A stretch of DNA of 64,000 bases from Pseudovirgaria hyperparasitica (Eukaryota > Ascomycota > Dothideomycetes > Acrospermales > Acrospermaceae). The stretch is from positions 1,315,117 through 1,379,116 of the forward strand of contig NW_022985559.1 in the NCBI RefSeq assembly GCF_010093815.1, written 5' to 3'. Shown here in pieces: positions 44,990 to 57,267 of this stretch; position 1 is the stretch's first letter; every line of letters begins with the position of its first letter. The notes under the pieces are model-generated. The model was not told where the DNA came from. It made no database searches and saw nothing but the letters and a program-made list of their open reading frames with translations. The position numbers and the translations under genes are program-made.

Positions 44990-45929
44990 ATGTCGTCAAG
45001 TTCAAAAAGAAGCCGTAATCGAAGTCCAGGCTGGTACCACCCGCAGACTGACAGTTATCTATTGTCTAAAGTACCACGAGAAGTCCGTTTGATGATCTGG
45101 GAATATGTGCTAACAGGCAATGACTTACTTGTCACTCAAACCAAAGCGCCTGTCTTGCTGGAGCGTAAAGAGCCTGGAAAGCGCGCCTACCACTACTATC
45201 CGCTGAAGTCGACATATCTGGGTCAGGTCCCTGTATCAGATGATCCGTTCCACGTCTGGAACATTGCCAAGCGTCTCAACACCGAGCCTCATCTTTTTGA
45301 CAGAGGCCAGTCTATCCTTGCCTTGCTGCTGACTTGTCGAGCAATGTACGTCGCCCAAGATCCCGACTGCCCCAAAGACATTCATGAGTGCTGACGATCA
45401 ACGCAGCTACGATGAAGCTGCTCTCCTTAAGCAGCGCAATTTCAACAAAGGAAATCATCTTTACTTCGTAGGCATGGCTGCTCTTGAACAGCTCTGCCGC
45501 ACTGTGTCTCTCTCCAAGCTGCATGGCAACGCCTGGACCATCTTCCCCGACTCTATGATCTCCTGTTTCCTGGCTCGCTTCAAGCATCCACAGCAGGCTA
45601 TATGCTCGCGCACGTACGCGCACCACTTTGATGACCCTTCATCCGCTTTCGCTGAGGTGCTGTGGAATCGTGTAGATCGGCGCGCATATGGGAAGTCGCG
45701 TCATGTGAAAGCATTGCTGTCGATCAAAGAGTTTCCCGAGTTGCCCTTTCCAGCGGAGACGAAGGTGGATGTCATCCTAGGCACCATGATTGGCGTGGCC
45801 GACGATGAAGTGAGGAGGAAGAGGGATTTCGGGCTTTGTTTCCAGGTTCTTGTGGGAGTGCGAGGTGATGATGTCTTACCACGCTGTGCGCGTGATGCTT
45901 GCTGTTCGCTGCTCTCCAGTCCTCAATGA
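44990..45929 (+). CDS. F-box-like / 2EXR-type protein of unknown function
   Basis: Two exons, 44990-45345 and 45407-45929, give 292 aa. After a basic N terminus (MSSSSKRSRNRSPGW) the sequence SYLLSKVPREVRLMIWEYVL resembles the short helical F-box-like motif found in large lineage-expanded families of Pezizomycotina; LLLTCRAIYDEAA, restored by the splice, is the usual second conserved element. The rest (HLYFVGMAALEQL, LWNRVDRRAYGK) has no recognised domain. Known roles for such proteins are poorly defined; some may act as adaptors in ubiquitin ligases. The intron (45346-45406, 61 nt) has a GTACGT donor and a GCTGAC branch point. It is the last supported gene before a 9.7 kb desert. Confidence 0.8.
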
Positions 45930-46499
45930 CCGTCATGACCCAGGCAATATTCTCCTCTTAACGTTTCTGTCCGGATAATTCTTTCTATAAGCGCAGGAGT
46001 AGATAGGCGCTAGGGACCTCGTTGTATCCACACATCCTATAATTCCACTTCATCTCAAGCAAGCCCATAAGTGCATAGCATGCTTTACATTCGCAGAAAT
46101 GTTTCACGAAGCCCACTCATTACTCAAGTATTCAGCACCGAAGCTAGATGTGTTTACACCCATTAAGGGACATGCCAACCATCATAAGATCCCCTTTACT
46201 GCCTTGTCCACCCTCTGCCTAAGCAATCAAAAACTGATCGCTCTGGCTTTCTAGAAACTTAAGACAGTCATATCAGCCTGGTGTACCACAGGTCCTCAAT
46301 CTCTTCCCTCGGCACGCACGTCTCCATTCTGAGTGACTAGCTCGGCAAACAAACCTTTTAGAATAGAATGTGCATATTACTCAGCGCGGAATGGCCTATA
46401 GTATCGCTATATACAAGGTCTCCTTAATGGGCTAATGAGTCTTTGAACTTGGTGTAGTACGCATATAGTGTCTTTGATTGCTACTAGTTCTCTGCAGAG

Positions 46500-46860
46500 T
46501 AGCCCTTGAAACAAGTTCCCGTGAGAATCTTGTTGAATAGGTACATTATAAGTACCACTTTATCCCTCTCTCTGTATATGAATTCAGGTTACGAGCAATG
46601 ATGTCATCTACAACTTCTATGGTATAACCCCTAGTCGGGTAAATTATGATATAAGGGCTCAGTTTACTAATGGTAGATGAGCACTTTAAGTCTTAGCTAT
46701 TTATCTGCATATTTTAGATATATATCAAGTAGATAGACTAGTAAGTATAGGGAATATTTGAAGCAGTTGTATACTTCTTCATACTACTAAAAGATCTATA
46801 GACGAATCTCATCTTAGTTTTAGTATACAGTCTATAATATCCTCTGCACCGGACAGCTGG
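46500..46860. other. AT-rich patch
   Basis: One sampled 60-base line here (46681-46740) is only about 27% G+C and TA dinucleotides are very frequent, against roughly even composition in the flanking genes. This fits either decayed repeat sequence or repeat-induced point mutation, but no parent element is recognisable. Confidence 0.5.
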
Positions 46861-47697
46861 GTACTGGAAGCACCAAACTGAGACTTGAAATTTCCGTTCC
46901 CAAATTCAGTTGTAGCTAGAGATCAATTTCAAGGTTTTGCTCAGTATATACGACAAACCTACACTCCCCGAGCTATTACAAGGATGTCAAAGGTTTCTGA
47001 TGAGTGATCATTTCAAATTTGGGATTTTCTGATTGCGAATCATAATGCGAATCATAAGTGATGCGTCAAGTACGACTTGAGAATCTACTAAGCTATCGTG
47101 ACCGGAAATATTCATATAGTCTGGCTTATACGCGATTCAATATGTAGACAAGTTCACTTTTTACAAAACCAAGATTCTCAGATCTGGCTCGATGGCATCA
47201 CTCGATACGTCACACATCGCCCAGGGGGCAAACTTCCAACGACACCCCTTATCCATCTCCTTGAAACCTCTTGCAGTAACGCTCATCATTACAAAACCCT
47301 ATGATTATAATACTACAATCATCCATTAGCAGGAAATGAGCTTAACCACGACCATGTGTTTCCGTTAAGCGGTCTGTGGTAGATGCTGTTTGACTTAGCC
47401 TTTACACTCGTCTAATTGGAGACTATATAACGCTTCTGAGGATTTCTATCTACCACGTAAGCTAAGCTGTTTATTTCTACAGTTTTACTCCACATGTCCA
47501 CCGTGTCGATCATCTATATAAAGTACACTATAAGTCAACCGTTGTTCACTTGTGCCTGTACGTGACCTACTGTTTGCTTCACTCATTTGTTTACCCAGCC
47601 TTGTAAGGTGACGCGGTGACCGTGTGATGAAGGCAGGTGGTCATGGACGTGATTCTCAGAAGTCGACCCGGCACTCTACGGCTCCTCAGACCACTAT

Positions 47698-48084
47698 TTA
47701 AGCAGGCCACTGTCTCTTCCTTCCCCTCGAAGTAAGCTCAAAGGCCTCAAGCAAACAAACTAAGCGCCATTGAAGGTGCTTGATTGCATCCTGTTGGAGG
47801 TCGATATAATTTGGGACGTTGTTGATGCTTGCCTCCAGATCTATGCTGCGCTCAGGTGTACTTAGCATCAAACACGAAACCACATTATGTTGTTTGGCAC
47901 GCCGAAAAGTGCGGTAGTCCATGCTTTTGCGCTCGATGGAGGTTATGCTGATGCTGTGCAGCATGTCCAGTGATTGTAGCTTAACAGTATTCGGTGTGAT
48001 AATAAAGATCATCAACAAATCCACGGAACTATGAATATTTAAAGAGACGCTTGTGCCTCGGATGGGAAAGTCAGTTTTAGCCAC
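47698..48084 (-). CDS. Hypothetical 128-aa open frame in the gene desert
   Basis: The longest tidy frame in the desert, starting MAKTDFPIRGTSVSLNIHSS and ending SRGRKRQWPA. Its composition is protein-like (mixed helix-forming stretches such as AIKHLQWRLVCLLEAFEL) with no low-complexity runs, and the start has about 90 bases to a TATA-like site further out. There is no recognised domain, signal peptide or clear membrane segment. It may be a short orphan gene, an exon of a larger gene, a fragment of a decayed one, or chance. Confidence 0.25.
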   Translation of the reverse strand: MAKTDFPIRGTSVSLNIHSSVDLLMIFIITPNTVKLQSLDMLHSISITSIERKSMDYRTFRRAKQHNVVSCLMLSTPERSIDLEASINNVPNYIDLQQDAIKHLQWRLVCLLEAFELTSRGRKRQWPA

Positions 48085-51000
48085 CTAATGCCCACCTTAG
48101 TGAATGAAAAGTGAAAGTCCAGATACGATGATACGTACGTGATTACCCGGCGCGTCATCAGAGCTGCGCTAGGCAGTATATATACCACTCCTTCCTCTCC
48201 TCCTCTGACCTTTTCTTCTATGCATCCAGCATTCTCTTAGTCTCGAAATGATAGACTTCGAAGCACACGGAAATGGATGGTGGCTCCCATTTCGGACATA
48301 GATGGTGATATGATGTATGTGTCTTGATCATGACTAAGTACACGCATGGCGCCTTCTGTTGTAGTCCACAATATTGTCCCTGCTGGCTCATTATTGCTGC
48401 GCTGATGATGATTATCTGTCTTACACGTTAAGGAGTATCAGTATTCGACCTAAAGATAATATCCATCATCCCGAACAAGGTAAAGGGAAGGGAAAGCATA
48501 TATTGTCCTTGTAATCGCTGTAGCTAACGAGGCTTGTAGTTGTGCCAGTGTATAGGCACGTCTAGATACGCCACATTCAGCATCAAATAAATATACGTCA
48601 TAAGGTTTAATCAAAGAGCCATAATAGGATTCCACTGCTCATGATAGGAACCATGCCCGAAGTTGACTGGAGCTTGATCGACCATCTCCCTCGTAGATAC
48701 ATCTGTCGAGCCAGCAATATAAACACGGTCAGGCAAGAATTATTGGAATTGAATGTAATTACAGACAGAAACAATCATGATTAGCAGCTTGGCAACTACT
48801 TTAAATGTTTCTGCAAGAATTTGAACAAACATTGCTCAAAAATAGCCTTGGTTCATCTGGCGTCCTGAATCTCCGACATGAAAAACTTTTGTCCGGCACT
48901 CTAAAATGTATGCTATCTTTGGTGGCAATCAATCTTAAGGGTCATTACGATCGGTCCGTCACATGTGCATACCCGCGGGCTTACAAACTCCTGCCCAATA
49001 CTGTGTCTGCTGCAAGGCCCATGACACAGAAATGAAGTCTATGATACATGACGGATGCTCCCCGATGTCACATGCCAGAATACGCCTGATTTAGTAGGGA
49101 TATGGTTTAACGTGACAGAAAAAAGGACCATTGTCTAGTGTATGAGTAAAAGGTACCAGAATCGTATGCTTAGAATCCTGTTGATCTGTCATCCGCAACT
49201 TCTTCGGCGATCTTGTGACTCGAGCTGTGCCTAGTAATATTTCACCGAGACGTGCATGCTAAGGATAGCGGTATGTCTATGGAGGACGCAGGGCGATATG
49301 AGCTTGCACCGTCACGAGGAGAGAAGGGAGATAGCAGAAGTTTCTCCGTCACGGGGTGAGCATAACCAGTAGTGTTCGTAGAGGCTCACCAGGGTCGTAA
49401 GTATTGTATGAATGATAATCTTCGACAGGTGATGGTGTGCAGTGAGTTCAAACAGCAGGTTGGACTTACAAGAGCCCTGTCCATCGACCGTATGTGTGAC
49501 TGAACAGATTCCATCCGGGGCCAGCTGCATATATTAGTCCTTGCATCTGCATGAGAATCGCTGCACGGGATATGCTGCATGTCCATTTGATTCTGGTCAT
49601 TGAGACCGGCTGGATGGCATTGTTTTAGAAGAGGTGACTTTGCCATATTACAGCTTCCAGTCGCTAGAATGTAGTCACGATTGCCCTGGTGAGCTTTTCG
49701 AGCATGGGACGATCTTGCACTGCATTGAGCGAGCGCTCTGTGCCTACTGCTATACCCACGAGATGTCTGCGTATACGAATGCGATACAGTTCCGAAATCA
49801 GCTTACGCCATACGCCTCTTCTAAGATTACTCCTATGTCTATGAATGCATAATCAGCGTGCATTCACTTGCGCGCGCATTATTTTTCCGGCCACTCGACC
49901 TCTCAAACCATTACGGATAGGCTTGAGGCTTTAGCATATACATACGGTGGCACCTACACTTGAAGTAGTCATATGGGCGATAGAGCTTACGTGTGCGACA
50001 CGTCTGTAGTCAACGAACGCCAGTACACTATCGTACGCTTAACGAGAGATACAGAGCTAGGAACTAGTGTTACCTGTTATATTATACAACAAAACCAATT
50101 ACACAGGACGTAAGGGCTTGATGGTGCAGCGGTTCGTCTCAGCGCAATAGAAACCGGCAATTTGAGAACTCATTTACAATAAGAACTTCCCTATCCAACT
50201 AAATTTTGTGAGGAGTAAGAATTTCTGGACGTTGGACGTATGTTGAAGGGGATAACTGAGTCGGGTGTGAATATTCAATAATCATTTGCCTGGGAGTGTA
50301 GATGCAAGTCTATCTGACTCTCCAGCTGTCAGACTGCATGGGTAATCAGGGCGTATCAGACTTCTTCATGGACATATATCTAGACGTCGACTCAGTAGCA
50401 TGCTGATTTGATGTTGGCGGTGAAGTACTTGATGCTGACATACTTCTGATAGCGAAGGGAAGCAACTATGCTAACACTTTGACCCGTAGATAGGTTTGTA
50501 GGGAACATCGCCTAAGCGAGTCAGATCTTGCGCATTGAGCATATGCCCGATGTTGTCGACGTCGGTTCCCAGCTGGAATGGATGCTCGCTCAACCAAAGA
50601 CAATGTTGAACAAATGGATTCTTCTTGTATGGGAACGGTACATTGTCACGCTATGAAAGATGAGCTTGGGAGCCAGTGGCTTGATCCGAGCTACAATAAT
50701 ATCACAGTCTAGTATAGGGATGGAAGTGAAGTTCGTTCTGGATGCAAATGCGTAGGTAGGAGAATCTCTATCGTCTATATTCTAAGCGATGACCGATGAA
50801 TATGAGGTAACGCATGAATTGATCGCAGCCTGTAACAAGTTCATACATTATTTCTAGCGCTTCACTTTGCATATTTTCTGATTGCAATTCACATACGTGA
50901 GACGTGAGGTTGTGCAGATGGGGGCGAGGTTACCGATTTGCGGTCGGTCAAAGTCAAACACTAATTAGATCCTGAAGGCTACCTCGTCCCGTAGCCTTTG

Positions 51001-54000
51001 TTTCAAGCAGTTGATTTCAAGACGGAGGATTCAGGCTAAGTAGTAGGATGTATAGTGAGCGAATGGAAACGGATGGAGGCGATGCGGTGCCTCGGTAAGT
51101 TAGTCCAGTCCAATATGATTTGATGTTGTTAAATGATGTGATGAAAGTTGGATTGCAGGTGGCTATGAACAACGAGGAGACTCATGTGTAGTACTTGTGT
51201 ACTTCCGCCAACCATTCGGCGGGGCCGCGTCAGATTGGAAGATAGGCGATGCATTGGCCTGTTTGTTCGTATAGCATGATGTGCCAAGAGCTGACTGTTT
51301 CGGGGTCATTAGCTATATGTGGGGCGATGATCCCGTATAGTTGAGATAGGCTGACATCTGTAACATGTAAGTCGGTGTTAGCAGCAGCGAAGCGGAATAA
51401 AATTGGACCACCACACTTAGAGTAACAGACCTTACGGTGTTGACGATGTTGGGCGGAGACGATGCCGGCTCGGAAAGTGAAAAGTGAGGGAAGAGCTATT
51501 AAGGGCTTGCTTATCCTGTCTAATATCAAAGCACGTGCATAATAATGTATTATTTAGACGAGCTATATCACAACTAGCGTTGTAGCCCCCTCCCCGAAGT
51601 AGTAATCACTGCGTGGACGAAACTTTACTAAACTTTAATTGATTTGGGTTACGACCATTTCGCTCTATAATATAAACTAATACACAAGTGACGCAACCGG
51701 ACGACTTACGGAGATCCCCGTGCAACTCCGCGTAGAGATTTGTCTTACCGTCTCTCAAGCGAGAAGGCAAAACTCAAGGATGCAGGTAAATGAAATTGAT
51801 GGCTTTGACGACAGGGACTTCTGCTTGCATAACTCTCCTGCCATGTCTTATCTTCTCCACCAATCGAAAGCCGGGCAATCTGAGATTAGATGGAACGATT
51901 CTCAAGACGCGATGGGTCATGTGTTAGTGAGTCTAAAGTATTAGCTCGTCCGACGCTTGAAGGGATCTGTTGCCCTATATGAAAGTAGGGTGGGGCCGTG
52001 AAGGATTACCGGAAAGTTGGAGTCTGCCCACGGCACTAATTACCCAACCACGCACAGCCTCTTCTCTTACTTACTTATCAAGAGCAGGCGCACCTGAGTC
52101 TCGAAAAACTCAAATTTACTGTGCTTCCATGGATTACATATATCAAGAAACGATGTATAAGCCCTGGAAGCAGTATAGGCCAATGCCATCAAAGTTAAAG
52201 ACTCGCTAGACGAGACGACTTTATGCAGTCATGCTTTAGTTGTAGTCCTTAGGTGCGACGGCGGTCAACCCTGGCCAAAGCGTCCTTGTAGCGAGGTCTG
52301 AATGCTGGCTTTGAAGAGAAAAGCCTCACACACCAGGTCCTTGGAATCGTGAGTTTTTTGACTGGCGGATATACTTGAGCTGCAGCTAACGAAGTACCCT
52401 GACGCCACACCTGATGTTATACGCCACATTGGGAAATCCTAGATCGTGAAGACGTTGCACTTGAGGCCCACAGTCGTCGGTCGCTCTTACGGCTTACGCA
52501 GAATGATTACGCTCTATGGGGGACTTTGCCCATTGCTTAAAGTATCTTGTCCGATTATGAACGTGGCAATATGTCTTAGTCTTTATCACTTCTCCCATGG
52601 TGTTGGCTGCTATAGACAAAGTCGTGGAATTTAGTTAGGTAGGTGGTGGAGCCAGGATTGTCAGATCCCTAGGAAGAAAAATGTACGAGTCATATTCATT
52701 CTGCATAACGGAGGATGTGCCGGGATGAAGCATCTAACTGACGAGTCCTACAGGGCTCTTCTTCGGCGGGACCCTTATTACTTGCAAAGCTTCTAGTCTC
52801 GGCTAGTTTGCCTCAAGATAGATTTTGCGCTTTTGGGATCTAGCTCTGACGAGCGTTAGTCGTGAAACCGTCCCTCCAACTTACGTCTGAGGCGTTGGTC
52901 CAGAAGTTTCACAGCGGCTATGCCGTAACTCAACCTCAGATTGGCGCATCAAGCGCGCTGCATGCCCAGTCATGGCTGGCACGCGCGGCAACAAAGTGAT
53001 GCATGCTCAAGACGGATAATCAAGAATGAGACTTGTAATTGGAGCAATGCCTGATCTTGTGATAGCAACACGAGTCGGTGGTTGATGTGGACCGTGTGGA
53101 CCATGATGTTGATCTCCAGTACTGTTACTAGTCTAAATAAGAAGCGAGGTTGAGCATGGCGGTCCATGGAGTTTCGAATAAGAGAAGTTAAGAGAGACTA
53201 CTGCAGCGAATAGAGATGTTGGCGAATCGAGTCAGTGTTGCAGGTAACGTTAGATCAGAGAGTAGAGAATGTTACTAGCATCAAACCATTCCCTAGCTAC
53301 GTAAGCCTCTATCTATTTTTACAGGGCTAAGGTAATAATTATTTATCATACACGAAAGCGGAAACGTGTCTTTGTCCACGAAGAATGCCAGCTAAGAGTG
53401 GAGCATCTGCATCAAATAAATTCACATTCCAATCATGAATGACCTATATCAGGCGTCATGTATGGTATGGGCGATAGTCGACACATTGCAGCAACTGAGA
53501 CGTTGCAGCAAGTTTGTGTTCGCTCATTGGTTTACTATTATCTCAAGGTGACTGAAAGATAAATGACCTCGGGACTTACGTCTTACTTTTGCACTACCGG
53601 CTGGCGCTAGTAATATAGTGCTACTACCTTGTATAGGTAGTCTCCTACAAGCCACGCAACCGGCGCTTCAGCGTTGACCCGCGCAATCTATGATTAATAG
53701 AGTGCTGTTATAACGTGTCCTTGTCTATTGCCAATGAGTCGAATTGCCGGTATATGCATTGCTTGGACCGTGCTGCGGCACAGAAGGCGAAAACGAGACA
53801 TATTTCTGCAACGAGACATATACATTGCAAGGGTGCCTCGTTTATAGATGTTCTTTTGATCGGGATGCTTGCTGAACACGCAGGCGGGTATGTGGCGTGA
53901 CTGACAACAACACCGTCAGGTTTTAGATGTTGCATGTTATTGCGTATAAAAATAAGACATGAGATAGGCCTGGAGCGTTTCAGGCAGCCAAGGCTTGGTC

Positions 54001-55626
54001 ATAATACGACGCAACAATTATAGGATTGGCGACTAAATTGTGCGTCGGATGTTCAAGGAGTTGGATTGGAATTCCGCTGCAGATGCAGTGTCGAGGAGCA
54101 AAGTCTATCCAATTGCGCGGTCATGCGTTGTGTCTGTACTATGTTACACCGACATTATACGTGCAGACCCAGGCTGTAATAAGAATACTTTTCCCACACG
54201 TAAACACAATGTGGGGGCTGGGGGTGAGAGTGTGGATTGGCTGAGGCAAGGAGCGGTTTCGACGCTCGCACCCGCAAGGGTGAGCGTGATGATGATAGGA
54301 TTAATAGACTTATATCTGCGAAACCAAGCACTGTCTAGATTGAGGCCCCTTCGCTTCTCTCTTTGGGCTGGGCGCGAAGTGGAGGCTGCTAATTGTGCCC
54401 AGGTCCACACTTATTAGTCCTGCGCCTTAATAGAATGCGAATGCCCTAGCAGGGCAGGCTCTGCGGAACATGACGGGGATTGACTAGCTGTATCTTGGAA
54501 CATAATGTCATTAGTGAGGCATCGGATCGCCATAGCATTGTAGCGCTGTACAACTGTATCCAGTATCGACGGTGATGATCCTTGTTGCCCTTTGCCTTTA
54601 GCAAGGCGGCGATGTGAATCACTCTAACCACGCCACGAGACCAAAACAATTGTCGGCTCGAGTGCTCGAGTCAATGAGAAAAGGAGGCTATCTCATCTGC
54701 GATCTCGATCGCGATCGCGGCGTGAGGGAGAAGAAAAACAAGATACAACAAAATGATGCATTCTTGGAACACAAACACATGTCATGCTGATACCCGCGAA
54801 CTACAACCTGGTCCGGCAATCGACAGAGGTGTTCGTCCCGTGGCGCCGAGAGCTGGAGATGCTCTGTAGTAGCACTAATGAATTGTAATAGGATGACGCC
54901 GTTGGGCTGATCCCTGCATGCACACAGTATCCTAAACACTAAAGCCAACAGGGGCCCCCAATAAGGCCCTAATTGCTAATAATTGTATCGGTCGGCGCCT
55001 TGCTTGCTCTTGCTCTTGGCGGCTTTCCGACTCTCGCTGTAATAGCCTGTAAAGCCCCTTGTCCTTGTCCTTATCCTTGGTCTCCCTGTCGGCTGGTAAT
55101 GGTAACGTTCATCATTTCATGTATCCTTTTTTGCCTTCCTTTTACCCTATCCAGCGCATAATCACTCACTAGACCGACATTATCCATGCCCGTGCAGCCC
55201 GTATTATCTGACCTGATCATCGTGTGTCGTGCCAAATACAGCATCCGCTCGGTCATCCTTACTATGTGCCTAATCTGCTCTAGTCTGCTGCTGCTATATT
55301 CTCCCTTTTCTCGCCTGGGTGCACAGTAATACAGCCGATATCTCTAGGGCTAGGTAAATTTAGAACAATGAGCTGCTTGACTAGCTTCCCTCTTCGCTAT
55401 TTTCCCTTTTGGAAGTATTACTCTAACATTCTTTCTTCCGGTCGATCGTTCATCCCATCACATCCACCAGTCCCACGCATGCACAACTCAACTTCCTCCA
55501 TAGCTTTGCGTTCCCTTACTCCCGCTGCCTTTTACTAGGTATTGGATCTGGATCTGGCTTCGCGTATCCATACTTGTCAACTCCCGCTTTCCGCCTCGCT
55601 CCCGTCTCTGGTTCGGTTTCGTCGCC

Positions 55627-56605
55627 ATGCGCACGAGGAAGTCGACGCTCACAGAACAACAACGTGCCGCACACGGTATCGTCAGCCCCCTGGACACGCA
55701 GAATGTCAACACCATACTTGATGACTCTGCGTACTCTCCCGCCGGTAATGACTACGCCGTAGCGCCGCGAACCAGAACCAGGCGCGCAAGTGAAGCTATT
55801 CATGGGCATAAAGCAGCCCCAGAATACCCGGAGACACCAGCACCTGTATTAGCACCAGCGGCAGCAACGGCGTCATCATCATCATCATCATCATCATCAA
55901 CATCAACATCATCAACATTATCGTCAGCAGCAAGAATAACGACAACAACGACTACAGCACCACCATCATCCGTCGAAGTAATCTGCTCTCACTGTAAGAA
56001 TGGAGCCATTGGAACCTTAAAAAATTCATGGATCCGAATGGCCGATGAATACTTCGAACTAACAGCACCGGGTTCATGGACTCCATCTTGGGGATCGAAA
56101 ATACTCCAAATCCAAGGAGACACAGAGTCGATTGCAGGGCTCAACCACTAGTAAGTTGACGAAAGTTGTTTCCTTGACTCCCGCCCATCAGAACCATGAC
56201 TCTGGGAACAACCTGGCGTGGACACGTTCTCCAAATCGAGTACAGAGAATGAGGAGCTTGCGGCACAGTACAAGATCACGATACAGATCCACACGTCCAA
56301 TGTACGCATGCTTCCTGAATCCCTACGTGCGATTCACGGGAGCGGCGTTGCGGGAGCGATCTGGCCTGGGTAGCAAGCTTCTCCTTCTCATGCACCCATT
56401 GTAGCATACGGCGATGGCATGTTTGGCTACCGAGTCTGCAGACGATGCATTGCTTGCCTCATGTTTCCATTTCCATTTGCGTTTCCCATTTCCATTCCTA
56501 CCCTGGCACGCCTCGAGTACCCGGTACGGTCCAAGCGCCGGCTGTTCCTCAGCCTGAGCCAAGTGATTTTGTCTGGGACGGATCGCTCTACTATTACTTC
56601 GCTTT
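55627..56605 (+). CDS. Ser-rich protein with a CxxC motif, 3' exon structure unresolved
   Basis: A good first exon runs from the ATG at 55627 to a GTAAGT donor at about 56151: basic start (MRTRKSTLTEQQRAAHGIV), a serine run made by a TCA repeat (55873-55898), Thr-rich stretch, then a conserved-looking block VEVICSHCKNGAIGTLKNSW with WIRMADEYFEL and GLNHY. The pair of cysteines suggests half of a zinc site. Downstream plus-strand pieces look coding: ENEELAAQYKITIQIHTSNV with MLPESLRAIHG (about 56,240-56,360) and GTVQAPAVPQPEPSDFVWDG (about 56,527-56,590), in one shared frame. A 47-nt intron with GTAGCA and TTGTAG ends fits between them near 56,369-56,414, but I could not join exon 1 to them cleanly. 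End coordinate is approximate. Function unknown. Confidence 0.45.
55873..55898. repeat. (TCA)n repeat within a reading frame
   Basis: About eight TCA units followed by interrupted TCAACA units, coding for a serine run in the frame that starts at 55627. Confidence 0.85.
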
Positions 56606-57267
56606 TAGATTGATTTCACTAGTCCCAATTTCACACACTCCACTCCTTTCACTACTTTTCACTTCCTGGTCCTGACCTTAGCACTTGACTTTGCCGCTAT
56701 AGCACAAAATAAGCTCTGAGGTCGGGACTAACACTCAGCCCTTATCCCTTTCTACTACTCTGTACATAACTATACCCCAGCCCACCCTTATCAGTGCCTT
56801 CTTTCCCTTTTCGCTCCTTCTAGCATTCTTTCCTTTTCAAGTGCTAACCGACCCCCTTCTTGCGCAGCTCCAACTTCGAAGTCTACGCTTGCAACAATCA
56901 GAACTGTATATCCTATTCGACAGACGACCAGCACCTATTCGTAACGTGTCTTCCTTTACAGCGCAAAAAATACGGCCGGTAAGTTTCCCCGATCAAGCAT
57001 GTGCCTTGATCTCTGCATCTTCTATATGTCACTGGACCAATAGATGCATATCTATATCCTTTGTTCTGGCTATAAGACCAGCAAGAAACATCTATTGGTT
57101 TGGTTTCAACCACTTTCCCCAGACAGAGAATGCTTTGTCGTTCCGGCTTCCTTTGTGACTGCAATATTGACTAACCTGCCGTCCGGATTAGTCGCCAGCG
57201 TTTCTTTAAACTTCGTGATATTAAGTTACAATGCCCTGATTCCGACGCATCTGTAGAGCCCGTCATC
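56606..57267. other. C/T-rich promoter or leader of the His/Gln-rich gene
   Basis: About 660 bases, rich in C and T on the plus strand, upstream of the start at 57268. Short upstream frames exist. No other feature seen. Confidence 0.4.

Larger units (their letters stand above)
45930..55626. other. 9.7 kb gene desert
   Basis: No gene could be supported. Open frames are short (mostly under 100 aa) and lack motifs. Base composition is lower in G+C than the flanks in places, most clearly at about 46,500-46,860. One 128-aa frame (47698-48084, minus) is listed separately. A TATA-like AGTATATATA with following C/T-rich sequence occurs near 48,174-48,220. I cannot identify a transposon or other element by eye; sequence may be decayed repeats, a lost gene cluster, or non-coding DNA. 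Confidence 0.55.
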
